Of a stretch of 64,000 bases of DNA, positions 1-9,836 are shown piece by piece (position 1 is the first letter of the stretch; every line of letters starts with the position of its first letter). The stretch spans positions 94,466,372 to 94,530,371 of the forward strand of contig OU015490.1 of assembly GCA_907164885.2 (NCBI GenBank), read 5' to 3'. Under the pieces are notes generated by a model. The model was given only the letters and a program-made list of their open reading frames with translations, was not told the origin of the DNA and ran no database searches. This DNA comes from Dolomedes plantarius. Lineage: Eukaryota; Arthropoda; Arachnida; Araneae; Dolomedidae. Made by a program: the position numbers and the translations under genes.

Positions 1-65
1 GAATGTCCATGCGCGCGCCTTCATTGCCGCGCCACCGCTTTTAATTGGGCGAGCAGCAGCAAAAC

Positions 66-111
66 AAACCAGTTCCGTCTAGTTTTAAATCGGATGTTCC
101 GGAACTGGTTT
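66..111. repeat. 12-bp perfect hairpin arms
   Basis: The arm AAACCAGTTCCG at 66-77 is matched exactly in inverted orientation at 100-111, with a 22-base loop. It lies just upstream of the small open frame at 143-433. It may be part of an element terminus; nothing else identifies it. Confidence 0.35.
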
Positions 112-142
112 TAAGTTGATGTTTTCATAGAAGAGTTGAAGT

Positions 143-433
143 TTGTTGTACTTAATTCGGACACTGGAACTTTCAAGATTGTGTCGAAGAAACACAAAAC
201 TCTTCAGAAACTTCTTACTTCTCCTGTGGCTACTGGCGTTCGTGTTGTTCCAAAAAAATATAAATGACGTGAACAATTTGATCACCAAGCATTTTGAGGA
301 TCAGTGGATGGGAATCCAATCCCTGAAATATTATAGAGACGTAGTGAGGAACCACATTCATCGAGAAAATAATGCAGAAGAAGGCAAGGAATGTGTTGCG
401 AATGTGGACTCTAGTGAAAATGCTTTAATCTAA
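143..433 (+). CDS. Unrecognised 96-aa open frame
   Basis: I do not recognise this frame. It starts with a hydrophobic, Leu/Phe-rich stretch (about residues 24-38) and continues as a charged, Asn/Glu-rich tail. An AATAAA-like signal follows about 50 bases after the stop, so it could be the last exon of a longer gene or the 3' end of a transposon. No motif supports a function. The start is only the first ATG; true coding may begin upstream as an exon. It is equally possible that the frame is open by chance. Confidence 0.2.
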   Translation: MLYLIRTLELSRLCRRNTKLFRNFLLLLWLLAFVLFQKNINDVNNLITKHFEDQWMGIQSLKYYRDVVRNHIHRENNAEEGKECVANVDSSENALI

Positions 434-1434
434 TGACAATTTATTTTACTTTCTTCCTTTATTTTACTTTAAGTTTATAATAATAAAATTTTATTCTGAT
501 TCAAAGAAGTTTAGTGTTTAATTCTTTTTTCATTATCTATCACTAGTAGTATACTAATAATTTTTTTAGCGATTTTTCCTGTAATTTTTGTCAATTTATT
601 TAGGTTTTTTTCTTTATTATGACAGAATATTCAGAATATCAATAAATTCGGAAGACAAAAATAAATTATCAATAAATTATTTTTTTATTATTTATTATTA
701 TTATTATATTTTTTTTTTGGGGGGGGGGAAATTAAATGCGCAGAACGTGAAATGTTTTTTGCCTGTCCTGTAAAATTTATAAAAATGGATTGAGATGATT
801 TTGATACTAAACGCCTCATTTAATAAGGGGGAAATTTTCTATAGCTTACCATGGCGATTAATAAGGTCCATGTTGTAAACTGATCCGTCGCATTAAGGCT
901 TCTAAAAACTGGGCTGACCTATCTGGCATTTTGTAGTGATATTTAGTAGTTTTTTTTTTTTTTTGTGTGTACCCTATAGAGATTTAACATGGCCTCCATA
1001 TTACGTAGAATTTTTCTACAAATCTATTCATACTTAACAAAATTCCTAAGGGATACAAAGTTGTTGGTTTGTAATCTGCGATTGTTGAAAGAAATTACAC
1101 GTGGAACTGCCCTTTTAAATGAAAAAATAAATAAATAATATTTAGTTTCAATAGTTACCACGCCAAAAGCTGCTAAGCAAGGCATGTACGTATTCAGATA
1201 GAAAATTATGATAACCCTTGTATGGCTACCTTGTAAATCAAAGCTGTACCAAAAAGGTGCCAAACCATTTTAGAATTGTTATAATAGTTTATTTTCTTGT
1301 GCGTGTTTTAGATGTTTTTATACAGCTATGACTACATACGATATTTTCCTTATTTATGCCTGTATGGGCCGCACTTTTATTCGATAAAATAGGTCAGTAA
1401 AAATGGAGTGCGGCGTATACACGGAATTTTAAAA
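434..1434. other. AT-rich DNA, no gene seen
   Basis: No coding signal is seen. The stretch holds an (ATT)-rich tract near 680-710 that runs into T9-G10 at about 710-728, and a poly-T run near 950. The last 70 bases (1360-1434) contain a GTGCGGCGTATACACGG motif resembling the segment 4200-4247, suggesting relatedness to the terminus of a pogo/Tigger-like repeat. Confidence 0.4.
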
Positions 1435-1438
1435 TTAA

Positions 1439-2138
1439 GGGGGTCCGGGACACATTTTTAAAAAAATTTTATTTATTGAGTTAAAATTTTGAATTTTTTT
1501 GTGATGGTAAACCGTATAATTTGTATAGAAAATCACATCATAAAATTTCTCAAAAAGTTTTTAAAAAATTTTGAAATTTAAATTTTTTAATAAAAGTGGG
1601 ATAATTTAAAATCTTTATAACTCGAAATATTATTTGTCGAATTTCAAATTTTTTTCATTTAATTAAACAGAAATATATAAGTTTTAATTTTGATTCAGCA
1701 TTTTTTGACATATTAATTTTTAAAGAAATTAAAAATATTTAGATTAAAAATTACAAAAAAATTATGTAACTTATATTTAAAAAATCATATTTTCAAAAAT
1801 AAATATTTTTTTCAAATTTGCTGAATCAAAATTAAAATAAAATAGTTGAAAAAGGCATGTTCCAAGTTTCAACCATTTATCTTTAACGGTTCTTGACTTA
1901 GAACAATTTAAAGACGAGAAATGGGGAAAAAACCCATCATGGAGTAGAAAAACGCACTTACAGGTCTAAACAACGATTGGCTTCTATTAGAACGTTGCCA
2001 AAAAAAAATAATTTATCTTGTTCTAATTAAGATAGAAACATGATTTAAACGTCCTTTTAAGCGTAAAAGAACAAAAATATTTTTAATGCAATAAAAAAAA
2101 ATTTCGAAAATTCGAACAATTTTGTGTCCTGGACCCTC
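1439..2138. mobile_element. 700-bp TTAA-flanked MITE (piggyBac-type)
   Basis: The ends are inverted repeats: GGGGGTCCGGGACACA on the left against GAGGGTCCAGGACACA when the right end is reverse-complemented (14 of 16 matching). Both ends are bordered by TTAA (1435-1438 and 2139-2142), the target duplication known for the piggyBac superfamily. The interior is very AT-rich with many A/T homopolymers and has no open frame of note, so this is a non-autonomous copy. Flanking sequence reads through as one unit if the element is removed. Confidence 0.65.
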
Positions 2139-2342
2139 TTAAATACAGTAAACACCCTTTAGTTTGGGACACTTTGCTACTATAAAACATTATTATCTAT
2201 ATACCTTCACCCTTTTACACCGTATCATGCCCACGGCAATTCAATGTATTGTATATATTGTTTGTATATATTATAACTCACGATTATTTAATAAAACTCT
2301 TTTGAGTTCCCAAAAGTTTGTCTTAGTGCGAAAAAGTTACTA

Positions 2343-4009
2343 CAGCTGTGATTCAAAAAATTAGAATAATGAAAGAAAATTTGGTCAAGGGAATTGCAAA
2401 TCTTATTTATCAAATAAATAATCAATGATATCAAATATAAATTATCGTATTATAAATCTGCATATTTTGTAGATTATAAAAATATGAACATATTACAAAG
2501 AAATAGAAAATATATTTAAAACAGCAAGTGAAAAAAAAATTCAAAATATTAGAATACTTTATAACATGTTTCATAAAATTAGAATAATGTAAATATACTG
2601 TACACAATTTAAACTCGAAGGGTTTTTATATGCCAATCAGTGTTTTGTTGTATCATCCATAGCTTTAATGACAGCTCTTAAACGGTTTGGCATGTTATTT
2701 ACAAAAGGTTCACCAATTTTTTTATCAATATTCGCCCATATGTTTTTCAAACTAAAAATAAGATCTTTTTTGTCTCTTGGTGAATTAGTTTTTTCATAAT
2801 TCCCCATAAATTCTCGATGGAGTTTAGATCGGGTGAATTCGCAGGCCAAGGGAGTACATTTATTTCCTTCTCTTGGAGCCATTTAGTTGTCGATTTGGAA
2901 GTGTGGGAAGAAGCTGGATCTTGCTGAAACAGGAAATCGTCATCACATAAATCCTCAGATGAAGGAATCATGAAGTGTTCAAGAATTTATTGATACACTT
3001 CTGAATTTTGTGTTGATAATACACAACCTATCTGGGCCTTCTGCAGTCATGCAGCCCCATACCATGACAGAGATCGCAAATTTAACCGAACGTGTTAAAC
3101 ACTCTTTATCAAAAGCTTCTGGTTTAAGTCTCCAAACACGTATACCTTGATTCCCATGGGTCACACACAACATACTTTCATCGCTGAAGAGTACCTTTTT
3201 CCAGTCATCTTGACCCCAAAATAGCCTTTGTTTACACCATTTAACTCTAGCAGCCATTTGCTTAGATGATAAGCGTGGCTTTGTCTTAGGCACACGAGAT
3301 CTAAAACCTAATTTGTGAAGACGTCGTAATGTTGTAGATTTAGAGGCATTTACACCCACTTCTTCCTATTTTCTCTGCAAATATCTCACACTTCGAAAGC
3401 GATGTTTCTTCACAATCTTTTTCAATTGCCTTTCATCTCTTGCTGAAGTTACTGGCTTTCGACCACTTTTAAAGTGTTTACTTTGAAAACACTTATTATT
3501 ATAATATTCTCTCAAAACTCTACGCACACTTGCTTGAAAACATTTCATTTCCTTTGCTATAAACAGTTGTGTTTTTCCTTCTTTGTGCAAGTGCAATATA
3601 CGAAATTTCACAGCCTCAGATAAGTCGCTCTTTCGTCCCATATTAAGCAGATACTCAACTAAAATCAAATGTCAAACTACTTCTCATTTTCCGCGGAACA
3701 CATTTTATAGTCCCGCACATATTAGTCCCGCAACTATTCTCTAAACCAATAGGAAAATAGTTGTATATTCTAATTTTTTGAACCATGTTGTCCATATACT
3801 CTAATTTTTTTAAATAATTCTAATATTTTTTAAATAGTTAATTATTAGTATAGCAAATAAAAATAAATATTTATGTTATATTTATAAATGTTCTGAAGAT
3901 ATTTAGACATTTTTAATAATTTTTTTCTGAACACAGTATGCAAATTGACACTTTAGCAACATTAAACCCATTCTTTTTTACATTATTCTAATTTTTTTAA
4001 TCGAAGCTG
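2343..4009 (-). mobile_element. Tc1-like transposon, full length, TA-flanked
   Basis: Terminal inverted repeats of about 29 bases (left CAGCTGTGATTCAAAAAA) pair across the element, and TA dinucleotides sit at 2341-2342 and 4010-4011. Additional copies of the AATTAGAATA-type motif occur inside each end (about 2545-2592 and 3760-3830), giving the nested inverted/direct repeat arrangement known from some Tc1 families. The transposase is on the minus strand and is broken. Length is about 1.67 kb, normal for the superfamily. Confidence 0.85.
2637..3641 (-). pseudogene. Tc1-like DD34E transposase, disabled
   Basis: This is a cut-and-paste transposase relic read from the minus strand. The N-terminal DNA-binding part (3366-3641, MGRKSDLSEAVKF start) carries the paired helix-turn-helix. 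The middle (2979-3359) has the first catalytic Asp in LFSDES. The next segment (2747-2971) has FQQDPASSH with the second Asp and SPDLNSIENLWG with the final Glu. The C-terminus ends at 2637 in another frame. The reading frame is interrupted by stops or frameshifts near 3362, 2975 and 2760, so no active enzyme is expected. The catalytic residues themselves are still readable. Confidence 0.85.
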
Positions 4010-4247
4010 TAGTACATATATAATCATCTTTTTTACACGGTAGTTTCTCCCTCATCAGCTAAGGCTGTACCTGATATTGTTATGCGAGCATTAAACTCTA
4101 AGAAATGTACGTCATTTCTACATTTCGCAGACCGATGCTACTTTAAGTCTACAACGGAATTCAGAAAAAATATTTCCCCATATGTAGTCTCAAAATTCAG
4201 ATGCGGCTTATACACGCACGCGGCATATACACGAGTAAACACTGTAT

Positions 4248-5380
4248 ATTTTTTTCTGAGAAAATTTTAACCTATTAAAACAAGTGCAAGATTCTCTGAA
4301 TTCTTCCCCTTTACATATGTTTTATCACGGCCCTTCAGGATTAATAAGTGCTTGTGTTCATTCATCAAAGAAAAATAGAAATTACGATGTTGAGGTAAAT
4401 TTAATTTCAGAATTTAATTGTATTCTATACATGGTTCAATGCTCTTTGCATCATTGGTCTTTGAAGTAACAGCTCTACAGCTGTAAGAGAATCAGACAAC
4501 AGCAAGATAATCAGATCTTCTGTTCAACTCTATGTACTTCTACTGTTTTTGCATGGTAACTACCGTCCCCAAAGCCTCTCCTTATCAAACAGTTTATCAG
4601 TTGTTGAAGAGAATCAGCAAGCTTCGAGTATCACTGAAGCAGTTGAACAAAGTGTCCACAGAGGTTCGGCCATATGTACAGTGCATTTTATACTGGGAAA
4701 AAACCTAATTTCTTCAGCTTAATTTTCTTTAACTACAAAAGATATAATAGTCGTTGAGCATGATAGATATATGTGTGTTTTCCTTAAAGAACGAGAAACT
4801 GTCACATGCGACACCAGATGGCACCACTTGTTCAGAATTCATGTAATTCCACTGTTGTTCAATGTAGCATGTTGTCTTGTGTCGTGCTTAAGATATTAAT
4901 GTAAAAGATGCTTATTAAAACGTAAACTTAAATTACTTAGGCTCAGCTCTTTATCATCCAAATCATGATTCTCTACAACTCTATTGCTCTGCTGTGATGA
5001 TAGCGCTGACGTGCTACATAGAATAAGGTAAGCGTATTTTTGCCTTACTTTGATTCGCGAGTGATTCATCCAACAGAGCATCCATAATTTAGACGCACCA
5101 CAGTAGAGTCGAAATCGTAGACGTTTCAAACTTTTGCCCCATTGACAACTGCCATCACAAAATTGAGAACTCATTTCGCAGCTCTTCATCTTGAACGAAC
5201 TCAAAGTTTTTTGGGGAAGTTGACGACAAAGAGGATTTGTGACTTATCGGAAATATTCTCGAATTAACATTGTAAAAAATATCTAGCGGTTAAGATATGT
5301 CAGTAGAATAAAAACTGCAAATATTTTGTCATAACCAACAACTGTCATTACCTAAATTTAAAATACATTTCGGGTTAGAG
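4248..5380. other. No gene recognised
   Basis: AT-rich DNA. A minus-strand open frame at 4896-5204 (102 aa) shows no recognisable motif and looks incidental. Confidence 0.4.
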
Positions 5381-6106
5381 GTGTAGCCTTGTGCTAGCGT
5401 GCTGGTTTTCGGTGTTGAGGGTGCTCGGATGGAATCCCGACACCCGCTATTAAATACTTCCATGCAGTGTTGCCAACTTGGGGGTTTTCCCCCTAAATTT
5501 GGGGGTAAGTTAGATAAAAAGGGGTGTTTTTAGGGGCCACATTTTTTTAGGGGCATTTTCTAGGGGAACATTTTTTAATATTTTGTATATGCGTTTTTTT
5601 TTATTAGATTATAAGTTCCATACATATGTCAAATGTAAATAAACCTTCATTTAATTAATTAAGTGTGTATTTTCTATTTATTTCCATTTATCTCTCAAAC
5701 AGGATACCTATTTGGAACCAGAATTTCTTTTAGAAAGGTCTAGGGGATCTCAAGTTGGTGTTAGGGGGGAACAGGGGGATTTCGAGATGGCGCTAGGGGG
5801 AGGCGCTTCATAGAGGTTGGCTACACTGCCTCCATGTGTTGGCCGGTTATGGGCAAGTTAAATCCTTAGACCGGAAAGTCCATCTATGAGGTCTGAGAGG
5901 GTGGGATAGGGTACGATCCCCCCATATGTTGCCCCTGGGGTCGTTCTGCAAAAATTGAGGTGGCAAGTAGCTAAGACGGACTCCGACCCTTGTGATGCTA
6001 TATAAATAGGAGCCACACACAAGAGCCCGAAGTCTATATGGCCCTGGTATGGAACTTCCGGCCAGAGGGCACTAGGAATAACAACAACAAAAACAATGGA
6101 ATACAT
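5381..6106 (+). repeat. tRNA-derived SINE, split by a hAT MITE
   Basis: The head (5381-5464) resembles a tRNA gene: GTAGCCTTGTGCTAGCG at the A-box position and GGATGGAATCC at the B-box position, both imperfect. The body resumes at 5829-6106 and ends in an AACAACAAC-type tail. A second copy of the body lies at 27612-27815 (shared GTGCTATATAAA-CAGGAGCCACACAC core). The 364-bp insertion at 5465-5828 interrupts the unit. The class is inferred from the tRNA-like head, simple-repeat tail and dispersed copies. Confidence 0.6.
5465..5828. mobile_element. 364-bp hAT-type MITE with 8-bp target duplication
   Basis: Termini are inverted: CAGTGTTGCCAACTT on the left against CAGTGTAGCCAACCT on the right (reverse-complemented). 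The flanks are CTTCCATG (5457-5464) and CCTCCATG (5829-5836), an 8-bp duplication with one mismatch, as expected for the hAT superfamily. The interior is made of runs of G4-G6 separated by T-rich DNA and has no coding frame. It inserted into an existing SINE and is therefore younger than it. Confidence 0.8.
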
Positions 6107-6134
6107 TTCCGTTACCAATTTCCAACAAATCAAC

Positions 6135-6766
6135 TATTTATTCCATCCGTCGAATTTAATTACATAAACCTTCAATTCCCAGTTCATTTCAAGATAACAA
6201 GCAGATGAAAATGAAAAAACAGTGTTAATTTTGCAATAACAACTTTTTCCACCACAATCAATGAAATGGCAAAATTTTTTATAAATTTTAATTAACATTT
6301 GATGAAAATTGTACAAAATGCATCGAAATGAGCAAACAAAAATATATATATATAGAAAAATAAGAACGCTTATATTTTTATTCAAAATAAAAATGTTCTT
6401 GAACGATATTCATTTTATTTCAACATTTTTGCGGTTCGTATCTACTTTTTCAGAGCCTGTTGTCAAGATATTGAGTAGGTAATAATCTGCCTGAGACAGT
6501 GTTGACAAATATTGATGCTATAACACAATAACTGAATAGTCAATATGTAGTCTAGCTTTGCGAGGGTCAAAAGTTGATCAAGTCAAGCCTTTCTTTTACA
6601 ATTTTAGTTCCTGACGAGTAGAGGGTATATAAAAAAGGGGGGAGGGTAAATAAACCTAATCACCTGGGGGTTCCAAAAATAAAAATTTGCCACTTACACG
6701 AGGTAGTTCTTATAATTCTTTTTTACTGCAAGTACACTTAGATATCGTATTTTTGAAAGAAAAATA
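6135..6766. other. No gene recognised
   Basis: AT-rich sequence with a short TATATA tract near 6345. No element termini or coding signal are seen. Confidence 0.4.
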
Positions 6767-7555
6767 CAGGGTTCCCGCCTATATCCCTTGCATGCCCCTT
6801 AATTTCTAAACGGTAACAGCTTAATCCATAAATTTGGTGTCTAGGTAAAGTAAAATAGTTATGCCCTACTCGATGAGACAACATACAACGCCATCTATCG
6901 GCACATTTTAGAATTAGCTTTTTTTTATCTCAAAAACGGTACGATATGCGGGAAAGACGTCAATTACAAAGTTGTTCAACATCATCGATTTAGTAAGAAA
7001 AGACACCTTGCGCACATTAATAATTAAAACAGAATGTAGAAAATCAACATTTGTTTGGTCACGATTTCGAAAATTGTCATGTCATAAAGAGTGGAAGACA
7101 GAAACTGAGACACTTTCGTATCTTCAGGATCATTTATTAATGTCGCTGAAAATGCTCTCCATTAGCCATTATACACTTTTGCACTCTGGACTGGATTTGC
7201 ACTCTGGACTGGTCTTTTCGAGCTTCAGTCGCGATTCACGACGCCATAGTGTTGAAAATCACGATCAAACAAATGTTCATTTTTTACATTCTGTTTTGAT
7301 TATTAATGTGCGCAAGGTGTCTTTTCTTACTAAATCGATGATGCTGAACAACTTTGTAATTGACTTTTTTCGCGTATCTCGTACCGTTTTTGAGATAAAA
7401 ACGCTAATTCCAAAATTTGCTAATAAATGGCGTTGTAAGTTATCTCATCGAGTAGACTTTTTACTATACCTAGACACCAACTTAATGGCCTAAGCTGTCA
7501 CCGTTTAGAAGTTAAGGAGAGGGGGGAGGTGTAACGGATATAGGTAGGAACACTG
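6767..7555. mobile_element. 789-bp foldback element with ~300-bp inverted arms
   Basis: The left arm (6767 to about 7065) and right arm (about 7245-7555) are imperfect inverted copies of each other over about 300 bases; for example TCGATTTAGTAAGAAAAGAC in the left arm has its complement in the right arm. The ends read CAGGGTTCC and, reverse-complemented, CAGTGTTCC. A spacer of about 180 bases holds a small direct repeat of TGCACTCTGGACTGG. The 173-aa open frame running through it is a by-product of the arms. No clear target duplication was found, so the superfamily is unassigned. Confidence 0.7.
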
Positions 7556-8840
7556 TGTAATTGTTTGTCAGACCTGAGCTGGAGAAAATTGAAGAGAGTA
7601 GAGCAGGTCCCGATTTAGAAAATCTTTGACTACAGGCACAACTCGGCATGGGGGCCCACTAACACTGATGTGGGCATGAAATTTCCAAAATTGACACACA
7701 CGAAAAACAATCATGAATCATTGTGAAAGTACCATTTTACCAAGAATTGGCTATTTGAAGCGTAGAAGCCTAGAACATTATCAAATAACAAAAAGCAATT
7801 CAACATTTTCACTTCATCATTAAAACACCAACACAATGCAACCAGAAAAACTTATTAATCCCTTATTAACACTATAACCTACATATGATGAACTATACGT
7901 ATAACTATACATATGAGGAACCAATCAATCAATGAAATTTGAAAGGATATCTAAAATAAATTGCTATTAAAAAAGGTAAAATTAAAAAAAAAATTTAATT
8001 GGGAAATTTTTTGGGGGAATTTTTCTTTTTTTTTCTTTTAAAATAAAAATTGTGGGGCCTCCCCAACATTCGGGGGCCCCTAGGCACGGGCCTACCGGGC
8101 CTAATGGAAAATGAGAGCCTGCAGTAGGGCACAAAACTAAATAAATAAATAAATAAATAAACAAAAATTCTACAGATCCGACCAGAGGATAAAGAGGGAA
8201 GCATTTTCGTGATTTTGTAATATGGCTGTCATGTATACTCCCAGCTGAAAACGTACAGATGAGACGAAGCAGAAATCGAAGTGTAAGTTATTAATTGGAA
8301 CACGTTGAAATGAAAAGTGAAGTAAATTTTACCATGTAAAACCAGAAAGAAAATAATAAATTAATATGATTAGGGTGTGTTGATTTTATTATAATTAATA
8401 TCTATCATTAATATTCGGTTGCATGTACTTTTTTAAATATTTATCGATAAATAATAATTTCTCAGCAATGAAGGTAGATTTCTTTTTAATGCATTCGATT
8501 TCCATTGAGATTGTGAAATGACTCTTACCAGAAAAGAAGTAAGGAAGGAATAAGAAAAAGTTATTCATTTTGTTAATTTCATAACTGCTTCCGCGATGTG
8601 TTGTATAAAATGAAAAATTGAGTTGTACAAAAAGAAAAAAAAAGGAAAAAAGAATTGATAATATAAATTTTGTTTAACAAGCCATAGGATAGATGGCGCC
8701 ACTATTTTTTAATTCACAGGCCAACAGTGGTTTTGGTACCGGGGTATTTGAAGCTGATTTCTTATGAATTTGATGCCCTGAATTTAAGTACGGCATTAGT
8801 TTTTGCTTAGGAGCTCATATTTATTTAGGAGGATATATCG
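7556..8840. other. AT-rich DNA with a GC-rich GGGCCC-type patch
   Basis: No gene is seen. A GC-rich patch at 8055-8130 (GGGGGCCCCTAGGCACGGG) resembles the terminal sequence of the hAT MITE at 59032-59736 and may be a related hAT end, but no partner terminus or target duplication could be matched. A (TAAA)n tract lies at about 8137-8160. Confidence 0.35.
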
Positions 8841-9727
8841 CCTTGCTGTGGCTCAGTCTGGTTAAATGGAAAAGAAAGAAAAGAGAAAGCACACGTTTCT
8901 AATAAGTTTAATTTTACAATGCTTGTGGGTATACAATATTTTTTGTTGTTCCATTGCCTGTGCAGATATCGAGAAAGTCTGGTTTGCTGACTCTAGAACA
9001 CGCAACATATAACTGTCCATGTGAGAAGCAATCCGTGTCTAGATATAAACAGGACTATGCTAATGATTGGCCCTGAGATTTGTTGGTGGTGATTGCAAAC
9101 ATCAATCGATTTGGGAATCTCAATCTCTAAAATTAAAATTGCATAACCGCTGGAATTATAGGAATGCGAGAGAAGAGGACATCTTCACCTTTGAATGGTC
9201 CTGCCAAGATTGTTGCTTCTACGACGTTGCTCAATATTTTTTTTTATTTTTTTTACTGCAAGCCGCGTGCCGTTGCAAATCTTTGGCTGGTTGATATTTC
9301 GCAACATGTTAATTGGCACGCCGATTTTCAATTGCAGTACGTGCGGTGTCATCCCTGGCAGATCGGGTGAATTCAAAAATTCTGTTGGATAATGAACTGC
9401 TTCATCTGCTTCCACAACAATGCCGACGGACTTGTATGTGAATGCCTCGCTTTGAATGTTACACTGAATAATATTGCTAAGTTTGTAGACGTCATTGCCG
9501 TAAAATATTTACTATAGAGTGTGTGGCTTTTACGTCCAACAGATGACGTTGTTATTAAAAAAAAACATGCTTTTACCTGTCACAGGCGTGACATCTATAT
9601 AATAGTTATATAAAAACACCCATGTATTCGAATGCAACGTTGTATCAAAATTTCAAGTCAATCGACCGACTACTTTTCGAGTTTTGCAAGGACAAACATA
9701 AGCAGGCTGAAATTTTATATATAAAGA
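8841..9727 (-). mobile_element. Helitron relic with helicase C-terminus
   Basis: Read on the minus strand, the sequence begins TCTTTATATATAAAA at 9727, the TC start typical of Helitrons, and ends in helicase-derived sequence. The canonical 3' hairpin and CTRR end are missing: the copy is cut at about 8841, just after the conserved CAGACTGAGCCACAGC tract. Most of the Rep and helicase region is deleted, leaving a 5' end joined to the C-terminal part. Confidence 0.65.
8920..9480 (-). pseudogene. Helitron Pif1-type helicase, C-terminal fragment
   Basis: The minus strand encodes YPTEFLNSPDLPGMTPH followed by LKIGVPINMLRNIN and CNGTRLAVK. After a gap this continues to a degenerate NKSQGQSL motif, GQLYVACSRVSKP and a final NIVYPQAL. 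These are signature strings of Helitron-encoded Pif1-like helicases (motifs V-VI region). The N-terminal Rep nuclease is absent and the frame carries stops and at least one frameshift near 9190. It is a dead fragment of the enzyme that unwinds DNA during rolling-circle transposition. Confidence 0.8.
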
Positions 9728-9807
9728 TTACTAATTAAACTGTTTCTAACTCATAAAAATTTAATGCGATGATTGCTTTTGTTTATCGGCACAAAGTTTA
9801 TCATATA

Positions 9808-9836
9808 TTTTTTTTTTTTTTTTTTTGGGGGGGGGG
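9808..9836. repeat. T19-G10 homopolymer junction
   Basis: A run of 19 T is followed directly by 10 G. Similar junctions occur at about 710-728 and at 58208-58227. On the minus strand this reads C10-A19, right after the C-terminus of the hAT transposase at 9839. Confidence 0.8.

Larger units (their letters stand above)
2147..4247. mobile_element. Possible pogo/Tigger-like short repeat split by a Tc1 insertion
   Basis: The left border reads TACAGTAAACACCC at about 2145 and the right border, reverse-complemented, reads TACAGTGTTTACTCG at about 4249. Both resemble the TA-CAGT termini of pogo/Tigger elements. The right side also holds GCGGC-TTATACACG motifs. With the Tc1 element at 2343-4009 removed, about 430 bases remain without coding potential. 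The terminal match beyond CAGT is weak, so the pairing is tentative. Confidence 0.25.

Noticed and set aside
6972..7493. 173-aa open frame
   Set aside because: It runs through both arms of the foldback element and its centre; the sequence is explained by the inverted repeat and shows no protein motif.
7680..8130. Second complete hAT MITE related to 59032-59736
   Set aside because: GGGGCCC-rich strings are present but I could not pair inverted ends or find an 8-bp duplication.
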